From Spinacia oleracea (taxonomy: Eukaryota > Streptophyta > Magnoliopsida > Caryophyllales > Amaranthaceae): a DNA stretch of 64,000 bases. Both the position numbers and the translations under genes were made by a program. The stretch spans positions 7,177,501-7,241,500 of the forward strand of contig NC_079487.1 of the NCBI RefSeq assembly GCF_020520425.1. Reading direction: 5' to 3'. Under the pieces are notes generated by a model that did no database searches, was not told where the DNA came from, and worked only from the letters and a program-made list of their open reading frames with translations. Below, one piece after another: positions 1 to 11,362 of the stretch (position 1 is its first letter; the number at the start of each line of letters is the position of its first letter).

Positions 1-1416
1 GGCGGCGCGACAACGGTGCGTGGTGTACAAACTTTTGGTGGCAAGTTACTTTGGAAGAAACAAACTTTGGTGTGGCAAGTTTACTTTGAAAGAAACGAAG
101 AGTGGATGAGGTTATGAATTTGTTGTGGTGCTATATTTTTTGGATATTGTGAAAATATGTGGCTTTACCCTTTTATAGTGGTTAGCCACACACTAAAGGA
201 GTGACGTTTGTAGTGACGAATTGAGAGAAGGTTGGATTGGAGATTTATGATTGATAAACAGCTTTTAAGATGCATGATTGCGTTTTTCTATGTCCATAAA
301 TTTAACTTGGACAAATTATTAGAATAACTAATTGTAAAATGATTGGTAAGTTTGGGTTGGCAAGTTGGATTTTGTTGCAAAATTGGATTGGTAACATATT
401 CCGGCGTTCCTCAATCTATCCTTCAGTTCTTATAAGTTCACAAAATTAAAAGAACTCAAATATAACTAAATATATGTTCATATAAATTCTAATAAGTTTA
501 AAAAATTGATTAACTTATTTCAGAAAAAAGCAAGCTAGTTATATTAAATCCAGATAATATATACTTTGTACTCTATATAAGTTTAAGAAAATAAGGGTTA
601 CTTTTATAACTAAAATATATTCACGTAAATTCTAAAAAGTTTAGAAAAGATCAGTTAAATTCAGATAAAATAAATTTATAAATAATAAGAGAATAGAAAA
701 TATCCGCCGAAGTATTGATCGATGAATGGCTCACAACAAGATTTTATGTACCGGATAAATAGATTAGCTGAACTTTGTTAGATATTACTACGTATATCAT
801 AACTTAATTTGTTGATAATTATATTAGAGCAATCCTTATTTTCAAAATAACTTTTACATTATACGGAGTATTGGATTAACTTTAATATTTTGAGTAATTT
901 ACATTCGCCTGATATAAGTAATATTTATTGTACACGTGACTGTAATTAAGAGTTTATAATTTTGATCCAATTCATAGTATCATTTTAATTTTGTCTGTAA
1001 TTGAGTAATTTAAAATTCCTGAAATCAAGCACGTTAAGTGTCGCCTACATGTCATGCATGTAACTGTACATGTTGATGTATGTTGTTGCAGTTCTGGTGG
1101 CCAAGAGGTTTGTGGAGATTATCTAACGAAGTACAGACAATAATAAATAAAACAAGTTAGTAACAATTTTGTTTTTTATTTTTGATAACCGAAATTTTAC
1201 AAAGAGAAAAACAACCATTAATTAAAAGCTAAAGACAAAGAGTTCATAACCTCTCTGTATATCGTGCACCTTTATACATTTTTTTCTTATATAAATGGAA
1301 AAAATGTGACAGGAATCACCAATGAGCATAACAATACCTTTGGGTGCATAGTGTGCCTAGGGTCACATGTATACCTAATAATGGTCGCATAACCTCAGTG
1401 ACCGACTTGTGAGCTA
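1..1416. other. AT-rich sequence, no gene recognised
   Basis: AT-rich intergenic DNA. I see no open frame of useful length, no transposon terminus and no RNA gene. The stretch near 1040-1110 alternates ATG/CAT words (catgtcatgcatgtaact), which is only low-complexity sequence. Confidence 0.6.
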
Positions 1417-1741
1417 CTCCCTCCGTCCCGGAATACTCGACCCGGTTTGACCGGCACAGAGTTTAAGGGACTTGAATTGACTTATTTAATTTAATAGGTA
1501 GTAGTTGATAGTGGGGTATTATTTTAATGTAGTTAGTGGGAAATGTGTAAAGGGGTGGGGTTGGGGGAGAGTAGGGGTTGAATGTTTAATTATTTTTTGT
1601 ATGGAGTAGGGGGTAGGTGGGTTAATAGGGGGAGTGAGAAATAATATAATATTGTTAGAATATTTCCATTTTTAGAAACAGGTCAAGTATTAAGGGCGAC
1701 CCGATAAGGAAAACAGGTCAAGTATTCCGGGACGGAGGGAG
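1417..1741. mobile_element. Stowaway-type MITE (325 bp)
   Basis: The element begins CTCCCTCCGTCCCGG and ends with the reverse complement of the same sequence. The terminal inverted repeats run about 26 bp with one mismatch, and TA dinucleotides flank both ends (1415-1416 and 1742-1743). This is the classical Tc1/mariner-derived Stowaway signature. There is no coding capacity, so it would depend on a mariner-like transposase supplied elsewhere. The interior is G/T-rich on the plus strand with no open frame. Confidence 0.9.
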
Positions 1742-2040
1742 TACCTTGTATGCTTGTTAAACTTGAAAATGCATTACCTTTAGAGTCCTGAAGTCAGTTA
1801 ACTCCCTACATTTTCTTATGATAGTGGTTTCGATATCACCATTTGTAAGGTTCTGAAAACTACTCCCTCCATTCCTTTTTGTTGTTCTCCTAAGGAATGT
1901 TGGGGGTTTTTAAGAAATATGGAATCTTGAGTTGTATTGGGATATGAGTAATGATTGGGTGTAAGAATAATGATTGGGTGTAAGAAATTATATATTTAAA
2001 ATAAAGTGAAGAGAGAGAAAATATTAAAGAAATAAGATAA

Positions 2041-3060
2041 ATGGAAATTAAACCCAGAATTTGTAAGAAATTAAACCCAGAATTTCGAATACTCAGAAGG
2101 CCAGAATACCCAGAATATTCAACCAAAATCGACGAACAAATTGTATCCAGAATATTCAACCAAAATCGACGAACAAATTGTACCCAGAATATTCAACCAA
2201 AATCGACAAACTATCTTCATCGAAAGCAATCAACCAAGAAAATCGATTTATCAACCCAGAAATCGACAAAATCGACAAATTAACCCAGATTTCAACCAAA
2301 ATCGAATAAAAAATCGAGCAACATCAACCCAGAATTCAACAAAAATCAACCCAAATTAAACCCAGAAATACGAACAAGTTCAACCCAAATTAAACTGAGA
2401 AAATCGAACAACAAATTCAACCCAAATCGAACTATTTCAACCCAGAAAATCGAATAAATTCAACCAAATATCGAGCAAATTCAACCCAAATTCAACACAG
2501 AAATGCGAACAATTTCAACCCAAATTCAACCCAAAATCAACCACCAATTGAATTCGACCAAATTAACCCAAAAACCGACCAAATACAACCCAAAAAATCT
2601 GCCAAAAAATCATCGAAAATCAACCGAAAAATTCGACGAAAATCAACCTAAAACTCGACAAAAACCACCCAGAAAATTCGACAAAATTATACCCAGAAAT
2701 CGAGCAAAATTATACCCAGAAAACTCAACCAAAATTATACCCAGAAAACTCAACCAAAATTATACCAAGAAAACTCAACCAAAATTATACCCAGAAAACT
2801 CAACCAAAATTATACCCAGAAATCGAGCAAAATTATACCCAAATATTCGACCAAATTCGAGATAATTAAACCCAGAAATTCGACCAAAAAAATAGAAAAT
2901 TAAACCTTGAAATTCGAGAAAATAATACCCAAAATCAACCACCAAATTTGACCAAATTTAACCCAAAAATTCAGCCAAAATAACAACCAAAATCAACCCA
3001 AATTTTCGACAAAAATCACCCAAAAAGTTCGACAAAAAAACGCACAAAAATAAATTAATA
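2041..3060. repeat. Degenerate tandem array of AACCCAGAAAATC-type units
   Basis: About 1 kb of imperfect repeats built from words such as AACCCAGAAATTCGACCAAA. The best-preserved part (about 2690-2860) has units of 23-25 bp, AAAATTATACCCAGAAAACT followed by CAACC, repeated about six times. Apparent plus-strand frames here (rich in Asn, Gln, Lys, Pro, Thr) are products of the repeat and are not annotated as genes. Confidence 0.8.
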
Positions 3061-3249
3061 CTCACTTTATCTCAATGTCACGATTTTGAGGATTTAGAGG
3101 TCAAATTCGACCATGAAAACTCTAGATCTAGAGTTTTTGTAGTCGAATTTCACCATCTAAAGCCATATTTCCGTATTTTACGACTTTAACGGAGAGTGGT
3201 GTCGGCGGCGGAGGTTTGGTTGTGGTGGTGGCGGCGACCTCACATCCAA

Positions 3250-3500
3250 ATATGAAGAACAGAGAGATGTTTTGGAGGAGAGAGGGTGAAAAACGTAGAG
3301 GATGAGAGAAACAGAGCAAGAAATGAATAGAGGGAGGGAGAGAGAAAATGAAGGAGAAAGAAAATGAAGAGAGAGAGAGAAATCAGAGAGAGTGAAAAAC
3401 GTAGAGGATGAGAGAAACAGAGCAAGAAATGAATAGAGGGAGGGAGAGAGAAAATGAAGAGAGAGAGAGAAATCAGAGAGGAGGGTGAAGTGAATGAGAG
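3250..3500. repeat. Purine-rich segment with an internal duplication
   Basis: GA-rich DNA in which a block of about 75 bp starting with GTGAAAAACGTAGAGGATGA (first copy near 3286) recurs about 107 bp later. The long minus-strand frame across it is Ser/Leu/Phe-rich low-complexity sequence, not a credible protein. Confidence 0.7.
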
Positions 3501-3800
3501 AGAATTGAAAGAGACGGGTAGTGGGTGGGGTTAGGGGAAATGGGAAAATAATTAAATAAGGGTGGTGGGGAAAAAGATGGTAGAAAAAGTGTAGAATCTT
3601 AGGGTTTTTTGGTAAATAGTGGGAAATCTTAGGGTAAATTGGTAAAAAAACTATGGCCAAAAATAGTAAAGATTCAGTAGGGGAACAACAAAAAGAAACG
3701 CCAAAAAAGGAAATGGGAACAACAAAAAGGAATGGAGGGAGTATAACCAAGTCACAGACTCGGCGTAAACACAAAGAGATCATTTCATCGATAAAACGTA

Positions 3801-4059
3801 CCCCCTCCGTCCTGGAATACTCGAAACAGTTTGACTTTTTGCACTATTCCCATAATTTACTTTGACCCTATTTTATTTCAAGTATATGAAAACAAATGTT
3901 AGCATATAATATATTGTTGGTTTCATCTTAATATATATTTTTAAAATATTAATATTTTATAAGTTTTTATAATACGTAGTTAAAGATATTGGAGGTCAAA
4001 GTTGTATATTGATAAGCGTGTTCAGTCAAAACGTTGCGAGTATTCCGGAAGGGAGGGAG
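3801..4059. mobile_element. Stowaway-type MITE (259 bp)
   Basis: The left end is CCCCCTCCGTCCTGGAATAC and the right end is the inverted form ...GTATTCCGGAAGGGAGGGAG, with TA on both sides (3799-3800 and 4060-4061). The TIRs differ at a few positions, so it is older or more diverged than the copy at 1417-1741. AT-rich, non-coding interior. Confidence 0.85.
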
Positions 4060-5527
4060 TACATTAATATATCATTTTTATGATCCGAGTACGTAAATTT
4101 AAATTATGTAGATGGAGAAAAATCGAAAAGGCAAACATAAGGTCTAGTGACGGAAGTTCCATATGACTAGGGTGGATATGATCAGGCCCCACGGAAAAAA
4201 CAAATTGTAGTGTATTTTAGTCATGGCACCACTTAAAATTTGTATATAACTGTATAAATTGTGTATTTTATTGTTTGATCATTCTAATATCTTGGTGTAA
4301 ACCTATTCAAGATCCGTCACAGATAAGGTCGATCCATACATAAAGGCTCTATGATACAATAGCTTAGAACTGCAGCCGGAGATCGACAGATCTAGTGTGA
4401 AAGAAGTGTATGCGGTATGCCCGTGACAATTACTCTTTGGATCCCAATTTGTCCACTGGGACCATGCATGCTCTCATAGCAAGTCTCATTGAGTCATTGC
4501 TCACGTAAACTACACTGACGTACGTCAGGTACCGTCCGCCCCTGGGTAATTAATTCGATGGTTTAGATTCAAACCGTTAATAATTCGTAAGCTGGAATTA
4601 AAATTTCGATCCTATTTCGATTATATTCAAAGCGAATCCGAGAAGACTCAATAATATTAACCCGATTAAGATTGAAACACGATAACAAACCGTATCGTAG
4701 CAACAACAACCAAATGGATTTGAAATCCGTGAATGACCCAATCCGTTTCAACAGAAATGTATCAACCCGACGAAAATCCGTTTGAACCGAACCGTTGTAA
4801 CCTGAATTGTTTCAACTAGAAATCGCTTAATAATATCCTAAACGTTTATAACTTGTAATCCGTTTAAATCGAAACGTTTATAACCCGTAACACGTTTATT
4901 CACGCTATTGAGCTTAAATTCTTACCACCTTTAAAAGTTAATTATTGCCCGTATCCCTTTCAAAGATGAATTAAAGACTCAATATTATAATTTACAAACG
5001 TATTGAAAATTGTGATTTTAGTAATAACCATAGTGATTTTATAATTTGGAATCGAATTGACCTCACCAGAAGTACATCCCGCTACCCATTCTTTTCCATC
5101 ACTGATTTATCCACACTGTAGAACCCAAACTGTTGAGGATAGATGTAATAGCCCGCCCTTAACGAGCTACTTGCTAATCACACTTAGCCTTTAATTAAAT
5201 AAACTTAACTCCAAACCGACACTTAAACTTAATCAAAATCATACACCATAATCTCCTTAGGATAAAAATAATAATACGACCTCTAAACATAAACTCTAAA
5301 GAAAATCTGAATACACATTAGAGAGTACATGATTCCTTTTTCTAGCAACACGAACTTAAGACCATCAAGAACCTTGAGGATTAATTAGGCCTCCACTTGC
5401 CCCAATCTTAGACTTGATATTCACAACCTGCAAAATATCATTACTCTAGCTACCCCCAACAAGACAGGTTCAAAGAACAAAATCAGGAAATCTAGTACAC
5501 ATACATTTAATAGGTGGCTCAAATAGT
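4060..5527. other. Intergenic sequence; possible LTR remnant
   Basis: No gene recognised. From about 4560 to 4900 there are loose repeats of AACCCGTTT/CGTTTATAA-like words. Near 5146 the sequence TGTAATAGCCCGCCCTTAA resembles the start of some plant gypsy LTRs, but I could not find a matching end or a second LTR, so this stays a suggestion. Confidence 0.35.
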
Positions 5528-5943
5528 TTTTTTTGTTAAAGGTAAAGTTATATTAACAAAGCTCACCAAAACCAGTACAAGCACCCCTTGAGGTAGTTCT
5601 TCAAAACGAACCCTCTAGGAGGGACCCTAAAGAAGAACAATGGGGAAAAAACAATTCAAAAACTATATAGAGAGGCAATCCACTCCCTATCAACACGACT
5701 AACTTTCTTTCCTATAGTATGTGTGCTTCTATTTTTTACAAGAAATTTGATGTCCTTTACAATTTTATCTACCCCACAAATTGTAGAATCCCAAAACCCT
5801 TGTTCCTCACTTGCCTAAGCATATACACAGTAGCAGCAACTGCAGCCAACACGACTTCTTTTCTCCACTTGGAAGCCTTGTAAACACCTTTGATCCATCG
5901 CACAAAGCCTCAATCACCACAGGTCTTTAAGGAACATGGAGCC
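5528..5943 (-). mobile_element. 3' end of an L1-type LINE (C-terminus of ORF2)
   Basis: On the minus strand this reads as the extreme C-terminus of a plant LINE ORF2 after the RT zinc-binding domain: a conserved tail containing ARNKGFWDS-like (here VRNKGFWDS), VDKIVKDIKF and KKVSRVDREWI, then a stop, a 3' UTR and a short A-tract at the element end (T-run at 5528-5535 on plus). The 5' remainder lies at 11758-13260. The two pieces are separated by a gypsy-type solo LTR whose target duplication GAGCC (5939-5943 and 11758-11762) sits exactly at the break. Confidence 0.75.
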
Positions 5944-6288
5944 TGATGAGTGACATTTATGTCGCTCATAGGATAGTGATTTAGGCATATTTTGAGTCGT
6001 TTTATTCTATTTTTAGTATTTTTAATATTTATTTTCCTTAATTTCTTATTCCGATTATTTATAACTTAGTCTAGCATTTTTAGCTATTTTTGTTAGTTTT
6101 TATATCTTAATTCCGTAATTTATTTATTTGACTTGTTTTATAATTTTATAGTTTAATTATTTTAGTTTCCGTTATTAATTTTCTAATTTTATTTCCATTT
6201 CTAATTATTATTATTTATTATTTATTTATTTATTTATTTATTTATATATTTATTTTATTTCGTGATTCTTCCCTCATGTTTGTTTTTA

Positions 6289-7793
6289 CGGATATTTCAT
6301 GAAATGCCCCCGAGTTTTGCCATAATTCACCAAACGCCCATCAAGTTTCAATAATTCATAAAATACCCTTCACAATTCGTACAAATACCCAACATACCCT
6401 TACTAATAACGGACCGTTAGTCTGCCGTTAGCCAAGTTTCCAATTCACCCAAAAGCCCCTATTCTGAAACTTATTTCACCAAATGCCCCTATTGTGAAAC
6501 TTATTTCACCAAAAGCCCCAAACTTAAATATAGCTATTTTGATGTTTCAGCGACTAGTTTGTGTGTTTGAAGGGTAGTTGTTGGTCACAGTTGACTATAA
6601 AAGCCCCTTTGCTGAATGGTTCTTGTAAGTTAGATGTTATTTTGATTTGCTTTGCTAATTTCATAAGATTTTTGTCATGAGTTTTCTTTCAAAATCATCA
6701 TCCACACCCAATGGTCGAGTCCACATATATTAGAGTACCTACCAAATTTTATTATTGTGGTAGGAAATTTGTCATTCGAAGCTCTGATACAACACTCAAT
6801 CCACAAAGGTTGTACTACAAGTGTGATCCTTGAAACGATCTGAGATGGTGCAAGGGAGTAGTTGAGCAAGAAAACAAGGGGCAACAACACGAAGGACAAT
6901 GCGGGGGAAGCTTAGACGAAGGAGAAAGTATTGAAAACAGGCGAAACAGTAAGATGCAAGAAGAATTGAAGCAAATGAAGAAGAAGCTAAAACAACAACA
7001 AAAAGTAGTCAAAGTTGTAATACAAATGGGGATATTGATGTTTGTAATTTTACTATTTGTAATTATGAAGTAAACACAAGTAATGAGAAACAAATTCACA
7101 TTTCATAAATAATTGATGTTGCATAATCTGCACAAAATACCAAACTGGGAAGCATTTCTGTTTTTAGCTTCACTTACAAAACATCTTTGCACCAACTACA
7201 TTTAATGTTATTTTCTACTCAATGAATATGTGCAAGATCAAAACAGATGTGCAAAAAACTACCCCAAAAAGCATTAGCAGCTATCCAGAAGAGCTTGTGG
7301 AACACCACTTCAACCTCCATTCCTACTACAATAACAAAATTTGTTAGGTACCCTAATATATGTGGACTCATTGGGTGTGGAAGATGATTTTGAAAGAAAA
7401 CTCATGACACAAATCTTATGAAATTAGCAAAGTAAAGTAAAATAACATCTAAAATACAAGAACCATTCAGCAAAGGGGTTTTTATAGCCAACCATGACCA
7501 AGAACCAGTTTTCAAACACAAAAACTAGCCGTCGGAACATCATAATAGCTATATTTAAATTTGGGGCATCTGGTGAAATAAGTTTCATAATAGGGGCATT
7601 TGGTGAAATAAGTTTCAGACTAGGGGCATTTGGGTAAATTGGAAACTTGGCTAACGGCGGACTAACGGCCCGTTATTAGTAAGGGTATGTTGGGTATTTG
7701 TACGAATTGTGAGGGGTATTTTATGAATTATTGAAACTTGATGGGCGTTTGGTGAATTATGGCAAAACTCGAGGGCATTTCATGAAATTTTCG
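6289..7793 (+). mobile_element. Mutator-like element (MULE) with long TIRs
   Basis: The outer ends CGGATATTTCATGAAATGCC and its inverted partner start terminal inverted repeats of roughly 430 bp (about 6289-6725 and 7350-7793). A perfect 9-bp duplication TTGTTTTTA flanks the element (6280-6288 and 7794-7802), which is diagnostic for Mutator-type transposition. No MULE transposase is present, so it is non-autonomous. The interior holds a broken GRF-type zinc-finger ORF (6677-7073), a gene type commonly carried by plant MULEs. It sits inside the gypsy solo LTR and is therefore younger than it. Confidence 0.88.
6677..7073 (+). pseudogene. GRF-type zinc-finger / coiled-coil protein remnant
   Basis: Reading from the ATG at 6677, the first codons give MSFLSKSSSTPNGRV and then stop. 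A shifted frame continues with YYCGRKFVIRSSDTTLNPQR and LYYKCD, the first half of a GRF zinc finger (C-x-C/G, S-x-T-x-x-NP-x-R, Y-x-C). A stop and a degenerate LRWCKG follow where the second half is expected. Next come an acidic linker, a Lys/Gln-rich coiled coil (KMQEELKQMKKKLKQQQK) and a C-terminal hydrophobic segment (MGILMFVILLFVIM) ending at TAA 7071-7073. This order (GRF finger, coiled coil, C-terminal membrane anchor) is typical of the small proteins carried by plant MULEs. At least one frameshift and two stops make it non-functional. Confidence 0.65.
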
Positions 7794-8789
7794 TTGTTTT
7801 TATATGTGCAGGTGGTTTGGTGTTTTAAGATTCGGGCACAAGTTCAACGATCTGAGTCAATATGTTGACTTGTCAAGGAATTAAAGAAAGAACTTGGGCT
7901 TTGTCTTTGTAGGTCTCGAACCTCCATGCTACCACCTACTCTACATCACCCCTCCACCTTATCCTACACCACTAATACATCCTATCCTACACAACACCTT
8001 CACCGCATCTCCATCACTGCTCCCCTTCCCTTCAATATTCACGCACACCATCAAACCAAGCCCACCACCAACATCTAATCACCACCAAAATATTCAATCA
8101 TCACTGTCATTGTATCAACACCACCAACAACAACAACAAAAACTCAATCAAAATCGAGCACAAAAATACAGAGAAAACAGAGCAAAAAGCAGAGCAAAAA
8201 CAGAACAATTCGGGTTCGACCGAACCCATAACGGAGTTCGAACGAACCGAAAATTTAGAGTTCCTGATTGTATGAGGTTCGGTCGAACCCGAATGAAGTT
8301 CGCTCAAACCAGAACGAAGTCCGGCCGAAGCTCCATTGTGTTCGGACAAACAATTGAGCGCGTTTTGGTACAAAATTAATGAAGCTCGACGGCTACGATT
8401 CAATTGACGATCGACGGTTGCAATTTGATTGATGAAGATGAACGGAGGCGATTAGGGTATGGCTGATGATTGAAGATGATGATGGACCGTTGATGAAGAT
8501 CGATGGCAGAGGATGATGGTCGTTGATGAATGATGATGGTGGTGGGTGGTGGCTAAGGAGATGAGGCGCAGCGAAGCAGGAGATCCCCACCTCCTTTAAT
8601 TGGAGCAGCGTAGCAGGGTAGCAGAAAGAAGAAAAGGGACGAAGATGAGAGGACTAGGGGGTCTGATTGGTTTTGGAAAAAAGGGGAGCTACGGGGTTTT
8701 TGGGGTTTTGCAAGGAGTGAAACAAAAGGAGGGTGGTTTTCCTCCTTTTCTTTCTTTATCTCTTTAACTCTTTTCCCTTTTCTTTTTCC

Positions 8790-9240
8790 GAGCGATTTCC
8801 TTCAATATTGTTTGATGATTCGTAAATTCCCAAAATATGCTACTTTTTCACTTATTTCCCACTTTACTGTCCACGTCAGCAAGAAAGCCGGTCTAATTTT
8901 TTTTATAAAATCTACAATAAACCGCTATCTGAAACAGCGGTTTAAAGAGGTAAACCGCTATCTGAAATAGCGGCTTATAAAACCACGCGGTTTTATAAAG
9001 TTTTGTTTTAAAACAAACCGCTATCTCAGATAGCGGTTTATACCATTGAACCGCCATCTGAGATAGCGGTTTGCTTTAAAACAAAACCGTCATCTCAGAT
9101 GGCGGTTCAACGCTGAACCCGGAAAAAAAAATACTTTTCTTTCTCTCTTGCTGACGTGGATGGTATGGTGGGAATTAAGTTAGAAAGTAACGTATTTTGG
9201 GAATTATTGGATCTTTATACAATATTGAAGGAAATCTCTC
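8790..9240. mobile_element. Mutator-like MITE carrying an array of hairpins (451 bp)
   Basis: The ends GAG[C/A]GATTTCCTTCAATATT are inverted copies, and the similarity continues inward about 95 bp to CCACGTCAGCAAG on each side. The flanks TCTTTTTCC (8781-8789) and TCCTTTTCC (9241-9249) match at 8 of 9 positions, suggesting a Mutator-type duplication, although the flanks are pyrimidine-rich and a chance match is possible. No coding capacity. The core is the hairpin array described separately. Confidence 0.7.
8928..9112. repeat. Array of near-palindromic ACCGCTATCTGARATAGCGG units
   Basis: Five units of the form (AAA)CCGCTATCTNARATAGCGG(TTT), each self-complementary, lie head to tail within 185 bp, some with a variant core (CCGCCATCTGAGATAGCGG, CCGTCATCTCAGATGGCGG). 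In the variants both arms tend to change together, so the pairing is largely kept. A shorter inverted unit AAAACCACGCGGTTTT lies between them. Confidence 0.85.
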
Positions 9241-9376
9241 TCCTTTTCCTTCTTTTTCCTTTTTCATTTTCTTTTCTTCCTTTTTCATTTTCTTATTTCT
9301 TTTAATTAATTTCAGTTTTCATTTTCATTTTCATTTTTTTTTTCTTTTCTCTTTTATTTTGTTTTTAGGATTAGAG

Positions 9377-9384
9377 TATAAATA
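9377..9384 (+). promoter_or_regulatory. TATA-like box of the gypsy solo LTR
   Basis: TATAAATA about 100 bp upstream of a run of TTAGGGTTTAGGGTTTT and a GA-rich leader, as expected for the U3/R boundary of an LTR promoter. Placement is by sequence only. Confidence 0.4.
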
Positions 9385-10003
9385 GTAATTTTTAGAAATC
9401 AAGTAAGGGGAAGAAGGCACATAATTAGTTTTAGTTCTTATATTTCTTAGGGTTTAGGGTTTTAACTTAGGTTTTTAGAGAGAGAGAAAAGTAAGAAATC
9501 ATCAATGAAATTGGGGGTTTTGTTGATCAACCGTAGCAATTTGGTTGAAGATTTCCACCATTAATCAATGAGAAATTTCTATCTATCTATCTCTCTCTTT
9601 ATTTATTTCTTCATTTATTTCTTTATTTATTTATTGTTGAATTAGTTTAATTATTTTGCTTAGTTAATGATTCATGTTTAGATTAGTTGTTATTAATGTT
9701 TAGAATCATGTTTTTACTTGTTAATTTCTATAAATTTCATATTTTTGTGATTATGGAATAGTTATTGGTTAGGGTTTGGGTGAAAACCTAACAATGATTG
9801 ATTTGGGTAAATGAGTTTGAATTTGGTGATGTTGCATGATTAAATTATTGTTTGTTTGATCATACTCGAACTTGGTTGTATGCAATTTAGCTACTTGTTT
9901 ATGACTTAGATTTTGGGGTAGTTGACTTTAGGAAAATCGAGGGATCGTGACCCCAGTTGACTATTGTTTGGTTTGTGCTTAATTGTGACCTAAGGGTAGT
10001 TGT

Positions 10004-11362
10004 TGAAGGAAATAATGCCCTTGGTCCAAGTATGCATTCAATGATAAGTCTAATAAATGCGGTTCATTATTAATTAACAAGTTAATAATTCAGTGAGATC
10101 AAGTGAGCTGAATGCCTAGCTAGAGGCCGCTTCAGTTCAAGTGGAATTAATGATATTAATCCACAGCTTACTCTTGACTGAACCCGTAGGGTCACACAAA
10201 TAGTACGTAAACGGATCAAGTATTTAATGGCATTAAATACTCTATCCATGGATATTCGGAATCGACGGATCTTGGTTTCAGTGGGAGCTGAGATCGTCAC
10301 AAGCAAGTGAATACTCCGGAAACGATGATATTGCCGGAAACGGAAATATGGATCGTATTGGAAATATAAATATTATCCAAGTCGTAGATGTTGCCGGAAA
10401 CGGAAACATGGTACGTATCGGAAAATATTATCGGAAATGGAAATATTGCCGGAATCGGAAATATTGCCGGAAACGGAAATATTGTCAGAATCGGAAATAT
10501 TATCGGAATCGGAAAATAATTCCGGAAACGAAAATATTAAATATTTGTTCGAAATGGAAATTAATTCCGGAATCGGAAATATTAAATATTGTTCGTATCG
10601 GAAATGAATTCCGGAACCGGGAATTTAATCGGAAGCGTATCGTACGAATTAGCATCTGACGAGGCCTGCCGGACGAAGGCCCAGCACGAAGCCGGGCCAT
10701 CGCCCAGCAAGCAAGACGCACGCCAACACGCACAGCCCATGACAGCGCCTGGCCCACCGCAAGGCAGGCCCAGCGCGCCAAGGCATGGCTGCGTAGCGTG
10801 GGCCAAGCGCACGCGCATGGGTGGCCCTCGTGGCTGCCGTGCGTGTGTGTGTTTGTGTCCATGCACAATTCCTAAATCTATTAGGATTTGGTGTATGATT
10901 AAATTCCTATTCCTAAAAGGATTATTTAATTAATTAGAGTCCTTGTAGGATTCTAAGTTTAATTAAATCGTATCCTACTAGGATTCCAATTCCCTTTCCA
11001 AGCCTCTATAAATAAAGGAGCCCTAGGGTCATAATTTATACACATGGGATTGAAGTATTCTAAGGGTAAGTTTCGAAAGAAAAATAAGCCAAACACTTAA
11101 CCGAATTTCCTAGTAACCTTAAGGGCGATTCTAGTTGGTCTAACTTGAGGCGGATCCGGGCGTACTGTGGACTATCTACGGAGGGACGACATTTGGAGTC
11201 CCAAAATCTTGTTTTTGTTCGGTTCGGGCGCAGCTAGAAAGGGCACGCTTCAAAGTGTATGCTCCTAAATTATGCTAAATGATTATGTGTAAATAATATG
11301 TTTCCTGGCATTAAGGTTTTTCTGCATGATTTATGTTTTGTCATATGTATCATAACCTATCA
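10004..11362 (+). mobile_element. Solo LTR of the copia family also found at 34809-45307
   Basis: Starts TGAAGGAAATAATGCCCTTG and ends ...CATAACCTATCA. The 5-bp duplication GTTGT flanks it (9999-10003, 11363-11367). It is the same LTR as the two of the full-length element at 34809-45307 (about 1.36 kb versus 1.38 kb), diverged mainly in the GC-rich part. It contains a TATA box (TATAAATA, 11007-11014) and the GGAAATATT repeat block. It lies inside the gypsy solo LTR, so it is a later insertion. Confidence 0.9.
10317..10625 (+). repeat. GGAAATATT/CCGGAA repeat block inside the copia LTR
   Basis: About 300 bp of short imperfect repeats alternating CGGAAATATT with RYCGGAAWC. The same block recurs in both LTRs of the full element (about 35118-35425 and 44235-44545). 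It sits in the presumed U3, upstream of the TATA box, where enhancer-like repeats are usual. Confidence 0.75.

Larger units (their letters stand above)
1863..3741. mobile_element. Oversized Stowaway-like element (1.88 kb)
   Basis: The left end CTCCCTCCATTCCTTTTTGT and the right end are inverted copies over about 25 bp. TA dinucleotides flank both ends (1861-1862 and 3742-3743). Stowaway MITEs are normally a few hundred bases. This one holds a 1-kb degenerate tandem array (2041-3060) and a purine-rich, partly duplicated segment (3250-3500). Open frames on both strands come from the repeats and resemble no transposase. The likely reading is a non-autonomous mariner-type element that acquired or expanded satellite-like DNA. 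An alternative is two separate MITE ends that happen to bracket a repeat, but the extended match of the TIRs argues for one unit. Confidence 0.75.

Noticed and set aside
2041..2865. Plus-strand frames of 70-120 codons rich in Asn, Gln, Lys and Pro
   Set aside because: They are translations of the tandem array inside the large Stowaway-like element; composition follows the repeat and no domain is visible.
3128..3783. Minus-strand frame of 201 codons, Ser/Leu/Phe-rich
   Set aside because: It reads through purine-rich low-complexity DNA and a duplicated block, crosses the element's terminal repeat, and resembles no protein.
10500..10933. Overlapping frames in both directions around 10500-10933 and the equivalent LTR positions at 35308 and 44425
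   Set aside because: They lie in the GC-rich and GGAAATATT parts of the copia LTR and recur with the LTR; not genes.
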